Shown here one piece after another: positions 41,400 to 49,752 of a stretch of 64,000 bases of DNA (position 1 is the stretch's first letter; the number at the start of each line of letters is the position of its first letter). Both the position numbers and the translations under genes were made by a program. This DNA comes from CBDCYS01 sp965226245 (GTDB taxonomy: Bacteria > Acidobacteriota > Terriglobia > Bryobacterales > UBA6623), in the NCBI GenBank assembly GCA_965226245.1, contig CBDDCL010000015.1, positions 4,278,001 through 4,342,000 of the forward strand. Direction: 5' to 3'. Under the pieces are notes generated by a model. It was given only the letters and a program-made list of their open reading frames with translations. It was not told where the DNA came from and ran no database searches.

Positions 41400-43070
41400 A
41401 TGATAGAGACGTGTCACCCCAGCCGACGGAGCCGTAGCGCCATTCCAATTCCGGTAAGGCATCAACTCCATCGCCATTCACCCGCCGCGATTTTTGTGGC
41501 CCTTTGCTTGGCGGCCGCTTGCTTGCCGACCCTGACCGCCCAGACCCCACAACCCTTCGACCTGCTCATTACCGGCGGACGCATCGTCGACGGGGCCGGC
41601 AACCCCTGGGTGCGGGGGAGCGTGGCCATTCGCGGAGACCGCATCGTTGCCATGGGGCATCTGCCGGGGGCGAAGGCCAAGCGGACGATCGACGCCGGGG
41701 ACAAGGTCGTCTCGCCCGGGTTCATCGACATTCACAACCACGGGCGGCGCGGAATCTTTCAGGTCCCGAGCGCCGTAAATTACGTCCGCCAAGGCGTGAC
41801 GACGATCATCGAGGGCAATGACGGCAGCTCGCCCCTGCCCCTTCGAGAATTCTTCCAGAAGCTGCTCGACACACGAATTGCGGTCAACCTCGGCGCCTTC
41901 GTCGGCCACGGCAGCGTTCGCAACGAGGTGATCGGAGCCGAGGACCGCCGCGCGACGCCGCGGGAGCTGGACCGCATGCGCCGCCTCGTCGGCCAGGCCA
42001 TGAACGAGGGCGCCCTGGGGCTCAGCACCGGTTTGTTCTACATTCCTGGGAACTTCGCGCCTACCGAGGAGGTGGTCGAGCTGGCCAAGATCGCCGCGGC
42101 CTCGGGAGGCATGCACATCTCTCATATGCGGGATGAAGCCGCCAAGCTGCTCGACAGCGTCGACGAGACGATTCGCATCGGCGAAGAGGGCGGGCTTCCC
42201 ACGCAGATCACCCACCACAAAGCCGTCGGCAAGCCCAACTGGGGAGGCAGCAGCAAGACTCTCCAGCGCGTGGAACAGGCCAGGGAGAACGGGGTCGACG
42301 TGTCGATCGACCAGTACCCCTATACGGCATCGAGCACGGGAACGAAAGCCATGTTTCCGCCTTGGGCGCAGGCGGGAGGCCGCCAAAAGTTGCTCGGGCG
42401 CTTACAGGATCCGGCAACGCGGAAACGCATCAAGGCCGAGATCGCCCGCCGCATTGAGTTGGACCGCGGCGGGGGTGATCCGAAGAATGTGCAATTGGTG
42501 AACTGCGAGTGGGACCAGCGTCTCAACGGGAAAACGCTGGCTGACGTGACGCGCGAGCGGGGCCGCGAGGTCAGCTTCGAGACCGGTGCCGAGACGGCCA
42601 TGGAGATCGAGGCAGCCGGAGGCTGCGCGGCCGTCTATCACGCCATGAACGAGGAAGACGTCGAGCGCATCATGCAATATCGGGGGACGATGATCGCCTC
42701 CGACGGCTGGATCTTTCGCCTTGGGGACGGAGTGCCGCACCCGCGCGCCTACGGTACTTTTCCGCGTGTGCTGGGGCGCTATGGCCGCGAAAAAGGAATC
42801 CTAGACCTCGAAGACGCCGTGCGCAAAATGACGTCCTTGCCGGCGCAGCGAATTGGGCAGTTCGACCGCGGGTTACTGCGGCCCGGCATGAAAGCGGACG
42901 TGACGATTTTTGATCCGGACACGATCATCGACCGGGCCGAGTTCGGCGACCCTCACCAGTACCCGGACGGTATCCGCTTCGTGATTGTCAATGGCGAAGT
43001 GGTACTGGACGACGGAAAGATGACGGCGTTGCGTCCGGGAACGATTCTTTACGGGGCGGGGAAGAAGTGA
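41400..43070 (+). CDS. N-acyl-D-amino-acid deacylase-type amidohydrolase, exported
   Basis: A 556-aa protein with CAGGAGCCTTCG just before ATG 41400. The N-terminus has a basic stretch and a hydrophobic signal-like segment (AAIFVALCLAAACLPTLTAQT). The amidohydrolase TIM barrel shows FDLLITGGRIVDGAGNPW, VSPGFIDIHNHGRRGIF (metal His-x-His), TTIIEGNDGSS, GALGLSTGLFYIPGNFAPTEEVVELAKIAAASGGMHISHMRDE, THHKAVGKPNWG and MIASDGWIFR with the catalytic Asp. It ends with FDRGLLRPGMKADVTIFDPDTI. D-aminoacylases hydrolyse N-acyl-D-amino acids and use metal bound through Cys, His and Asp residues. It could recycle D-amino acids from peptidoglycan. The gene is solitary, flanked by repeat-rich gaps. Confidence 0.9.
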   Translation: MIETCHPSRRSRSAIPIPVRHQLHRHSPAAIFVALCLAAACLPTLTAQTPQPFDLLITGGRIVDGAGNPWVRGSVAIRGDRIVAMGHLPGAKAKRTIDAGDKVVSPGFIDIHNHGRRGIFQVPSAVNYVRQGVTTIIEGNDGSSPLPLREFFQKLLDTRIAVNLGAFVGHGSVRNEVIGAEDRRATPRELDRMRRLVGQAMNEGALGLSTGLFYIPGNFAPTEEVVELAKIAAASGGMHISHMRDEAAKLLDSVDETIRIGEEGGLPTQITHHKAVGKPNWGGSSKTLQRVEQARENGVDVSIDQYPYTASSTGTKAMFPPWAQAGGRQKLLGRLQDPATRKRIKAEIARRIELDRGGGDPKNVQLVNCEWDQRLNGKTLADVTRERGREVSFETGAETAMEIEAAGGCAAVYHAMNEEDVERIMQYRGTMIASDGWIFRLGDGVPHPRAYGTFPRVLGRYGREKGILDLEDAVRKMTSLPAQRIGQFDRGLLRPGMKADVTIFDPDTIIDRAEFGDPHQYPDGIRFVIVNGEVVLDDGKMTALRPGTILYGAGKK

Positions 43071-44073
43071 CGGGGGGTGTATCAGCGCTAGTGTTGGGGC
43101 CAATGATGCCCGACGTTTGAATTCTCGTTGGAACTGCTTTGGAACAGGGAAGCCTAGTTGGGTACCGCTGGCCGCGGACTCCCGTCCGCCCTAGAGTTTG
43201 GCCTTTCTGACGTGGCGCGTGCCTCCCGGCGGGCAGCGTCGGCCTCCAGGCCGACGTAAGCGCGGACTGCCGTCCGCGCCCTGGAGTTCCTGCATTTTGC
43301 CACGCGGGGCAGGCGCCCCTGCCTGCCATGTATTGGGCCTCCAGGCCCAAAATCCGAAACCCGCGCAAGCGGTCACGTAAAAACAAAAAAACTTGCACTC
43401 AATTTGTTCAAGCACTTACATCCCACCACCCCCGCCAAACGAACCCAAAACCCGATCCGCGCCTGCTACAATGCGAGCGGAAAGTCGGCCAGAGCCGCGA
43501 CCGTGAGGGAGCGGTTTCCGCCCCTGCGCGCTCAGTCGCAACAAGAAATGTGGGGACAAGCGAAGTGCAACAAGAAAGCTGCGGACAAGCGGCGTGGCGC
43601 ACGTCTCCAGACGTGCCGTGTCGCCATTCCTGGCGACATGTCTTTGCTGGCATTATCTCGAAACCCGTGTCGCCCCGGGTCAGCCGGCCCCTCAGCGACA
43701 AAAACAAACAAAATCCAACGAAATTAGCCACTTTGTCAGGCAGTTTGACACCGGCCCAGCCGACACCCTCAACGCAAACCATTGAAAACAAAAACACTAA
43801 ACGAGGACAATGAATACGAGACGCCCAAAACCGCGGAAAACAAGCCGACAGCATGACAAAACCGGACATTTTCGGACATTTGTAAAGAAACTTTATACGC
43901 TCATCGACAACCTCTTTTGTTTCAATGACTTTTTTGAGGCCGTGAAAATGACCTCCTGACATGCCGCCAGGGCAAGTATGAGCAGCCGTCGCGGCCCGCG
44001 AAATGTAGAAACTCCAAGGGCACGCGGACTCCCGTCCGCGCCTCTGTCCGGCCGGTTGAAGTTTTGGAGGGGG
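43071..44073. other. 1-kb repeat cluster without intact genes
   Basis: It contains, in order: family A core (GCCGCGGACTCCCGTCCGCC, 43170-43189); the empty group II intron target AGTTTGGCCTTTCTGACG continuing into family B (43195-43257); another family A core (GCGCGGACTGCCGTCCGCGC, 43261-43280); a CCACGCGGGGCAGGCGCCCC/TGCCTGCC hairpin; family C (CAGAGCCGCGACCGTGAGGG, 43491-43510); family D (GCGTGGCGCACGTCTCCAGA then CGTGCCGTGTCGCC, 43592-43640); an AT-richer tract 43700-43930; and family A again at 44023-44040. The 184-codon ORF on the minus strand (43408-43962) merely reads through these repeats. Confidence 0.75.
43195..43257 (+). repeat. Empty target site of the group II intron / family B repeat
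   Basis: AGTTTGGCCTTTCTGACG (43195-43212) runs straight into TGGCGCGTGCCTCCCGGCGG (43213-43232). The same two parts flank the intron at 28427-28444 and 30357-30376. This copy shows the pre-insertion state. Confidence 0.88.
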
Positions 44074-44484
44074 CTAGTACTCGCGGATCGTTCCGCAGGC
44101 TGAACAGGTTTGGTGACGGGCCAAGGCCGCAAAAACGGCAGCGATACAGGACCGGAGCTGTTCCGCCCAGCCTGGCTTGGGGTTCCCGCAGAGGGGACAG
44201 ATGTCGGCTTGGGCGGGGTTGCCATTGCCTTTCGCGGCGTCATCCAGCGGCTCGTCTCCATCTACAATGTCCAGAAGCTCAAGGGCGTCCGGCACGTCGG
44301 AGGCGCGCACTTGCAGCCGTACCCCTTCGATGTTGCCGCTGTAGGGACCCACCATGCGAGCGATATGCTCGTCGAGAACAGCGGCCGGGATATCGTGGGC
44401 CTCGAGCAAGCCCTTCGCGAGGTGGCCTTGCTGGGGAGTGGGATACGTCGCGATCGTGACAAGCGAGTCAGGCACGGGATTCAC
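44074..44484 (-). CDS. DUF2007 domain protein with C-terminal zinc ribbon
   Basis: A 136-aa protein. Residues 1-75 match the DUF2007/putative signal-transducing fold: LVTIATYPTPQQGHLAKGLLEAHDIPAAVLDEHIARM, then GVRLQVRASDVPDALELLD. A short linker is followed by two Cys pairs, CPLCGNP and CSACGTI, about 35 residues apart, which should bind one zinc. It is cytoplasmic. DUF2007 proteins are small PII-like-fold proteins whose role is not settled. It lies 35 bp after the end of the FGE-like gene on the same strand and could be the last gene of that operon. Confidence 0.85.
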   Translation of the reverse strand: MNPVPDSLVTIATYPTPQQGHLAKGLLEAHDIPAAVLDEHIARMVGPYSGNIEGVRLQVRASDVPDALELLDIVDGDEPLDDAAKGNGNPAQADICPLCGNPKPGWAEQLRSCIAAVFAALARHQTCSACGTIREY

Positions 44485-44519
44485 CAGAATAGCGCGGAGG
44501 GACGGCTCCCTGGTTGCCG

Positions 44520-45332
44520 CTATCGCCGCTCACCTGCTTTCGCCCGGCCAAAAGTCTTGGCGCAGCGAAACCCGATCGTGGGGCTTTGCTCATCGGGACG
44601 AGCATAGCTGCGGTAGGCAGTGGTGAGGTATTTCGGGGCGTCGACCCACGACCCGCCCCGCAGCAGACGGTAGAGGCCCTTTTCGGGCCCAGCCGGGTTT
44701 TGCTCCGGTGCCCGCGCGTAGTAGTCTTTCTCGTACCAATCGGCGCACCACTCCCAGACGTTGCCTGACATATCGCACAGGCCGAAAGCGTTTTCCGGGT
44801 ACTGGCAAACCTCGCCCGGCCCGTCCATGCCGTCGTAGTGGGCCGACTCTTTGGTGGGTTCGTCGTCGCCCCAGGGGTATTTCAGGCCGTCACGCAAACC
44901 GCGGGATGCCCGTTCCCATTCCGCTTCGGCGGGGAGGCGCTTTCCGGCCCATTGGCAGTAGGCATTGGCGTCCTGCCAGGTGATGTTGACGGCCGGATGC
45001 TTTTCTTTGGCGCTCTCCGGTTTTCCTTGGGGCCAGTAGTAGGGTGGGGCTCCGCCGGTGTCTTTGAGAAACTCGGCGTACTGGGCGTTCGTGACCTCGT
45101 GCTTGTCAATGTAGAAAGGATCGAGGACGATCGAGCGAACGGGGCGGTCGTCCTTGAGCAGCGTAGGAAACCATTTCAGGTTGTCGTCGGGGAGCGGGTG
45201 GGAGCGTCCGCGAAGAAAGTCGCCGCCGGGTATGAAGACCATTTCCGGCTCGGCTGCCGTGACCACGAGAATAGAGGCCAAAACCAGCAGACCGGCGCGC
45301 GGCAAGCTAGCCGTAAATCGAGGCGATTTCAT
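44520..45332 (-). CDS. Formylglycine-generating-enzyme (SUMF1/FGE-sulfatase) family protein, exported
   Basis: ATG 45332 gives 270 aa with a signal peptide (MKSPRFTASLPRAGLLVLASILVVTA). The start overlaps the end of the DUF1501 gene by 26 bp, which argues for translational coupling and against the longer upstream frame. The fold is the FGE domain: EMVFIPGGDFLRG, DKHEVTNAQYAEFLKD, HPAVNITWQDANAYCQWAGKRLPAEAEWERASRG, YPWGDDEPT, NAFGLCDMSGNVWEWCADWY and YRLLRGGSWVDAPKYLTTAYRSYARPDEQSPTIGFRCAKT. True FGE oxidises a sulfatase Cys using paired active-site cysteines near the C-terminus (CxxxxC-like); only the final GFRCAK Cys is seen here, so it is more likely a non-enzymatic or related family member. 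No sulfatase gene is nearby. Confidence 0.88.
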   Translation of the reverse strand: MKSPRFTASLPRAGLLVLASILVVTAAEPEMVFIPGGDFLRGRSHPLPDDNLKWFPTLLKDDRPVRSIVLDPFYIDKHEVTNAQYAEFLKDTGGAPPYYWPQGKPESAKEKHPAVNITWQDANAYCQWAGKRLPAEAEWERASRGLRDGLKYPWGDDEPTKESAHYDGMDGPGEVCQYPENAFGLCDMSGNVWEWCADWYEKDYYARAPEQNPAGPEKGLYRLLRGGSWVDAPKYLTTAYRSYARPDEQSPTIGFRCAKTFGRAKAGERR

Positions 45333-46698
45333 CGGTGGGAACGAAGCCGGTGGCGCCAAGGGGATCAACGTAGGCGTAGGTCCGGCCCGACGGCGTGTTG
45401 TGGATCTGTTTGCTCCAGTCGATCCCAAGCGCCGAATACATCGTGGCGACCACGTTTTCGTTGCGTGGCTGCTCCTTGCGGCTCCAGCCGGTTTCGATGC
45501 ACTTGGCGCCGTCGGCGTCGCTGGCGCCCAAGATGCGGCCGCCTTGGACTCCGGCGCCGGCGAACAGGGCCGGGTAGCACTTGTTGTAGTGATCGCGCCC
45601 CGCCATGTTGTTGAGGGCTCTGGGCGTGCGGCCGAACTCGCTCAGGCAGACCACGAGCGTTTCGTCGAGCAGCGTCTGGCCGGAGTTGCCCGTGGCGGGC
45701 AAAGTCGACAGATCTTCCAGCAAAGCAGAAAACGCCTGGTCGAACTGAGCGCACTGGATGTAGTGGTTTGTCTTCTTCGAGCGGTCCCAGATGTAGACGT
45801 GATGATCCCAGCCGGGATGGCAAATGTGGATGTAGCGGGTGCCGCCGTCCTGCAAGAGCATGTTGCGGGAGAGAATGCAGGCAAGGCCCACCGGGTTGTC
45901 GCCGTAACGCTGACGGTCTTCTTCGGTCACGCCAAACGCCTTCGGCCAGCGCGGGTCGGAGAGCAGCTTGTAGGCCGCGCCGTAAAAATCGTCATAGCCG
46001 GCCATCTCGCGGCCGTAGCTTCCCAGGCGGGGCCGCTCGGCGTCGCGCAGTTTTTGCAGCAGGTCCCAGCGCTGCTCGAGCAGGCGGGCGGCTTCCGAGT
46101 CCAGCTTGTCACCGTTGATGGCAGCCTCGGTGTTGATGTCGACGACGGAAAACCGCGCGGGCAGAAAGCCCGTCGAGAGCGCCCCAACCGACCCTTTTTC
46201 CAGATTGAACGACATGTAAATCGGAAACGTGTCGGTGGGACGGCGCTGGGGTTCAAGCTCGTGCGCCACCACCGAACCAATAGCGGGAATCTCGCGCGCG
46301 AAGGCCAGGTTGTTCTGGCGGCCCGTCTGGACGTAGTATTGCGCCCGGAAATGGACTTGCTCGTGGCCGCGCATCGAGCGCACCAAGGCCAGCTTGTCCA
46401 TGTGTTTTTCGAGCCGGGGAAACAGCAAGTGAGGCAGGTAAAGTCCCGGGTAGACCTCGCGAACGTCGAGATCTTTCGGAGTGTCCGCGTTTTCCTTGAA
46501 GTCGAACGACTCCACGTGACTAATGGCGCCGGAAATCTCAAAGTACACGACGTTGCGGGCGTTGCCGCGCGGCTGAACCTTATCGCCGGTCGAGGAAGCG
46601 CGGAGCGGCCAGACGCCGTCCATCGAGGCTCCCAACAGCCCCAAGCCACCCAGCCGCATCAACTCGCGGCGCGAACCCATCAGATCGCCGACTCTCAT
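45307..46698 (-). CDS. DUF1501 domain-containing protein
   Basis: ATG 46698 (MRVGDLMGSRRELMRLGG) is chosen, with GGAG eight bases upstream; the frame is open 14 codons further. About 463 aa. The N-terminus (SRRELMRLGGLGLLGASM) looks like a twin-arginine signal, which is typical for DUF1501 proteins. Core family features: VVYFEISGAISHVESFDFKENADTPKDL, HLLFPRLEKHMDKLALVRSM, NPVGLACILSRNMLLQDGGTRYIHICHPGWDHHVYIW, and DETLVVCLSEFGRTPRALNNMAGRDHYNKCYPALFAGAGVQGGRILGASD. The fold is alkaline-phosphatase-like; function is unknown. It forms an operon with the DUF1549/DUF1553 gene upstream and the FGE-like gene downstream, the arrangement usual in Planctomycetes and Acidobacteria. Confidence 0.92.
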   Translation of the reverse strand: MRVGDLMGSRRELMRLGGLGLLGASMDGVWPLRASSTGDKVQPRGNARNVVYFEISGAISHVESFDFKENADTPKDLDVREVYPGLYLPHLLFPRLEKHMDKLALVRSMRGHEQVHFRAQYYVQTGRQNNLAFAREIPAIGSVVAHELEPQRRPTDTFPIYMSFNLEKGSVGALSTGFLPARFSVVDINTEAAINGDKLDSEAARLLEQRWDLLQKLRDAERPRLGSYGREMAGYDDFYGAAYKLLSDPRWPKAFGVTEEDRQRYGDNPVGLACILSRNMLLQDGGTRYIHICHPGWDHHVYIWDRSKKTNHYIQCAQFDQAFSALLEDLSTLPATGNSGQTLLDETLVVCLSEFGRTPRALNNMAGRDHYNKCYPALFAGAGVQGGRILGASDADGAKCIETGWSRKEQPRNENVVATMYSALGIDWSKQIHNTPSGRTYAYVDPLGATGFVPTDEIASIYG

Positions 46699-46761
46699 TT
46701 CCGTTGCTCCGTTATTCGTTGCTCCGCGTGTCCGAGTCACGGACCGCGCGTATTTGTTTCC

Positions 46762-48609
46762 TCAATAGTTGAAGAAGAACTCGACGCTGTTGATCAAAGC
46801 CCACTGCAGGTCTTGGGCTCCGGCGGCCCGATCCTTCCGCAGTGCCGCTACCGCGACTTCCTTTTCACCGTTGGACGGCGGCCGTGACAGGCTGCCGAGA
46901 AACATCTCCTCGACCACGCGCCCATCTTCTGGATAACTATCGAGCAGCCTTTGCGCGCGGCTGTCTTTTTCCGCGAGAACCCGGTTGTTGACCACCGGCG
47001 ATTGCATCAGCACCAGCGGATGCTGCATTGATCCCATGACGGGCCGCGCCGGGGTCTGGCGGTCGGACTGGCCGAAGATGCGCATGAAATGGCGCGTGTC
47101 GCGGTCGCCCGCGGGGCCGGCGAGCTGCATGGCCATGCCGTAGCTCCTGCCGCCCTGCTTAAACTCGCCCGGCTTGTCCGTTGCCAGCACAATCGCGTCG
47201 TGTAACTCCTCGGCCGACAACCGGCGGGCGAACTTGCGGGCGAAGTAGCTGGTATAGGAGTCCTTCCACTCGGCCGGGAAGCGCGCCGAGAGCTGATAGG
47301 CGCTCGAGCGGCTGATGGTCGCCATCAGGTGCTTGATGCTGTAGTTGCTATCGCGGAAATCCTTCGCGAGAGCGTTCAGCAACTTGGGATGTGACGGCTG
47401 CAACTGCCAGCCTTGCGGCAGATTGGCGGGGTCCTGGCGCGCCAAATCGAATTCATCATAAGGCTCGACGATGCCTACGCCCATCAGTTTGGCCCAGATC
47501 ATGTTGGCGGTCGCCCGGGCGAACTGCGGATGCGAGGTCAGCAGCTCCGCCAATGTGTCGCGGAAGTCCTGCTCGGGCTTTGTGCCCTTACCGTTCAGCA
47601 AGAAGGCGGGCTCCCCGGACCCGCCGGGCCGAGGTATGCGGATCATGCTGTGACCTTCGGTGTCGTAGCCCGGATTGTGATCGTCGATGAGGAATTCGCC
47701 CGACTGGGGCTTCCCGTCCTCCCAATACATCAGGTAGCGGCTGCGGCCTAAGAACGCAGCGTTTTGGAAGAACTGCCCGCGGGTCTTGCCGCTCAGCCAG
47801 ACATTGACTTTTTCCAGATGTCCCTGGCCGTCGTGGCAAGAGATGCAGGAAAAGTTGATCCCCAAAAACGCCTTGCCGTAGATAATTGAAAGCTCGTCGG
47901 TGGTGTCGAGCTGATGGACCATTGACAGGTCGTCGCCGTGCTTCGGCTGCGGCGCTCCTTGCACGTGCTCGCGCGCGATGACGTTCGACGCCGCCACGAC
48001 GTGGTTGCTCTTGGCCGAGGCCGTGATGATGGCCCGCACGACATCGTCATAGGGGCGGTCGGAGCGCAGATTCTCCTTCATCCAGTAATGGAAAAGGTAG
48101 CGTCCGCGGCCCATCTTGCCGTTCGCGCGGAACAAGTCCATGAAAAAGTAAGACCACTTTTCGACCCAGGCCTCGCTGTCAATAAGCCGCTGGACGAGCT
48201 TGTCGCGTTTTTCGGGTTCCTGGTCCGCGGCGAACGAGCGGACGTCTTGGGCTGAAGGTATGCGGCCTGTCAGATCGAGCGTAACCCTGCGAAGAAACTC
48301 GGCGTCGGTGGCCGGCGGGGCGTGCGGAATGCCGTCCCGCTCCATCTTGGAGAAGATGAAATCGTCGACGAAATTGCGGCGCGCAAGCGGCGCTGCTTGA
48401 GGCGAAAGCGGTTTCTGTTTGTCCTTCAGGAGCTGTTCGGTGAGAGCGCCCGCCTGGTTTGTCTGCGAGGGGGCATAGAGTGACTTGTGTGCCTTGTTGA
48501 ACTGCTCAGGGGAGAGGGCTTCCTCGCCCGCCGGCGCGGGCGACCGCTGCTGCCCGGCCAACACTAATGCGAACAAGCACCCACACAGAATGCTATTAAG
48601 CAGCTTCAT
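46762..48609 (-). CDS. DUF1549/DUF1553 domain protein
   Basis: A 615-aa protein with a signal peptide (MKLLNSILCGCLFALVLAGQ). DUF1549 part: NFVDDFIFSKMERDGIPHAPPATDAEFLRRVTLDLTGRIPS, KRDKLVQRLIDSEAWVEKWSYFF. In the middle is a single CISCH heme-like motif (NFSCISCHDGQGHLEKV). DUF1553 part: RDTLAELLTSHPQFARATANMIWAKLMGVGIVEPYDEF, SNYSIKHLMATISRSSAYQLS, RLSAEELHDAIVLATDKPG, and FMRIFGQSDRQTPAR. It is an extracytoplasmic protein usually paired with DUF1501, as here. The CxxCH may bind heme c; the pair is often proposed to form a cytochrome-linked complex, but function is unproven. It is the first gene of a minus-strand operon. Confidence 0.92.
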   Translation of the reverse strand: MKLLNSILCGCLFALVLAGQQRSPAPAGEEALSPEQFNKAHKSLYAPSQTNQAGALTEQLLKDKQKPLSPQAAPLARRNFVDDFIFSKMERDGIPHAPPATDAEFLRRVTLDLTGRIPSAQDVRSFAADQEPEKRDKLVQRLIDSEAWVEKWSYFFMDLFRANGKMGRGRYLFHYWMKENLRSDRPYDDVVRAIITASAKSNHVVAASNVIAREHVQGAPQPKHGDDLSMVHQLDTTDELSIIYGKAFLGINFSCISCHDGQGHLEKVNVWLSGKTRGQFFQNAAFLGRSRYLMYWEDGKPQSGEFLIDDHNPGYDTEGHSMIRIPRPGGSGEPAFLLNGKGTKPEQDFRDTLAELLTSHPQFARATANMIWAKLMGVGIVEPYDEFDLARQDPANLPQGWQLQPSHPKLLNALAKDFRDSNYSIKHLMATISRSSAYQLSARFPAEWKDSYTSYFARKFARRLSAEELHDAIVLATDKPGEFKQGGRSYGMAMQLAGPAGDRDTRHFMRIFGQSDRQTPARPVMGSMQHPLVLMQSPVVNNRVLAEKDSRAQRLLDSYPEDGRVVEEMFLGSLSRPPSNGEKEVAVAALRKDRAAGAQDLQWALINSVEFFFNY

Positions 48610-49579
48610 GAGCGGCCTCCAGACACACTAACTTAACCGTAATACTACGCCACGGGCCGCACGGTGTCAAATAAGCGGGTAGTCAGAAATTTCGCAAAGG
48701 GGGCAGGCGGGAGGAGGGATGCGGGCGGCTGTGCCGAGGCGATGTCACCAGGAATGGCGACACGGCACGCAAGAATGCGCGCGCCACGTCGCGAGAAATG
48801 CGGGTTAGCGGAAATTAGCGGATTTTCGTATCGCGCGCGTTCCTTATTATGCAAACGCGAAATTGGGCGCCAAACCGCTCGTTCGGAGGGGGCCGGGGAC
48901 AGTTCGCGGCATGGGGCGGAATTTCGAGGCACGGACTCCTCGGGCTGCGCTGTCCCGGCATCCACGCACGGCGCCGTTGCCGGACTGAGATCGTGCGCCC
49001 AGCGCGGCCGAATTCGGCCCGGCAGCCGGTTGAGCCGATCGGTATTCAGGATGGTCTTCATACATTCCTCCTTTGGCGAACCAGCCCGCCCCTGTTCGCT
49101 GACGAAACCGGCGGCTGGGCGAGAGCCGATGCGCCGGGCTTCGCCACCACGCCGAAGCCGCGAATCGCGACACACAAAAACGCCCGGGTCCAGGCGGGAC
49201 GGCGGTCGCCGCCCTTTTGCCCGTACGATAGCAGATGGGGGAGGGCTATTTTCTGGAGAACAGTGGTGAACTGTTGATTTTGAAGGGTTTAAATTATTTT
49301 GAAATCCGTGACTCGAACGGCTGGTTTTGGGAATTGCGCGGTTGGCAGGCCAAACGGATGAATGAAAAACGGCCCTAATCAAAATGGCAGAGGAGCGGCC
49401 AGAAAGAGGCCGGTTCTGGCCCCACTCCTGACCTCGGAGGACCATTTACAGTGGTCCCTCGCCGATTCTTGTTGACGGATGACTTAGCGGCTGAGGGACG
49501 GCATTGGTCGCATGACGACGATTTTTCTCTCCACCACCCTAACAGCGGTCTAGACCAACTATAGGATCCATGTGGCATA
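48610..49579. other. Repeat-rich region upstream of the DUF1549 operon
   Basis: About 1 kb without a confident gene. It holds a family D repeat in reverse (GATGTCACCAGGAATGGCGA then CACGGCACGC, 48741-48792), a MITE-end-like segment GAGAAATGCGGGTTAGCGG at 48793-48811, a weak small ORF on the minus strand, and a GC-rich potentially structured leader at 49062-49240. The segment 49260-49579 shows nothing recognisable. Confidence 0.55.
48645..49061 (-). CDS. Hypothetical 138-aa ORF with strong ribosome site
   Basis: AAAGGAGGAATGT precedes ATG 49061, an excellent ribosome site. The first 40 codons (MKTILNTDRLNRLPGRIRPR) could be a genuine small protein or leader peptide. From about residue 105 the frame reads through a family D interspersed repeat (GARILACRVAIPGDIAS), so the annotated C-terminus is repeat-derived. 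No family is recognised. Upstream lies a GC-rich leader that could fold; no known riboswitch was identified. Confidence 0.3.
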   Translation of the reverse strand: MKTILNTDRLNRLPGRIRPRWAHDLSPATAPCVDAGTAQPEESVPRNSAPCRELSPAPSERAVWRPISRLHNKERARYENPLISANPHFSRRGARILACRVAIPGDIASAQPPASLLPPAPFAKFLTTRLFDTVRPVA

Positions 49580-49700
49580 ATGCACGTGTTCCTGTCGGAA
49601 GTGCCTGGGATCTTGGCTGAGAACGTCAAGACCACCATGGTCTACACCCACGTGCTGAACCGCAGCGGTCGAGGGGTCCTCAGCCCCCTTGACAGTCTGC
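49580..49700 (+). pseudogene. Tyrosine recombinase (integron-integrase-like) C-terminal remnant
   Basis: The frame includes NVKTTMVYTHVLNRSGRGVLSPLDSL, which matches the end of IntI/XerC-like recombinases (the catalytic Tyr lies in TTMxYTH; the RGVxSPLD ending is characteristic of integron-type integrases). The other catalytic residues (R-H-R) and the rest of the protein are absent. It lies 50 bp before the DUF6978/DUF1828 gene, suggesting that this gene entered with a recombinase-borne segment. Confidence 0.65.
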
Positions 49701-49752
49701 GCAAAGCCGTCTCCAGCGAGAGCGGTGGGATTATCCGGCGTACGAGGGAAAC

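Noticed and set aside
43408..43962. A 184-aa ORF on the minus strand
   Set aside because: It is read through repeat families C and D and has no start signal or protein family.
49062..49240. A known riboswitch upstream of the 49061 ORF
   Set aside because: The leader is GC-rich and may fold, but no c-di-GMP, cobalamin or SAM riboswitch core could be matched by eye.
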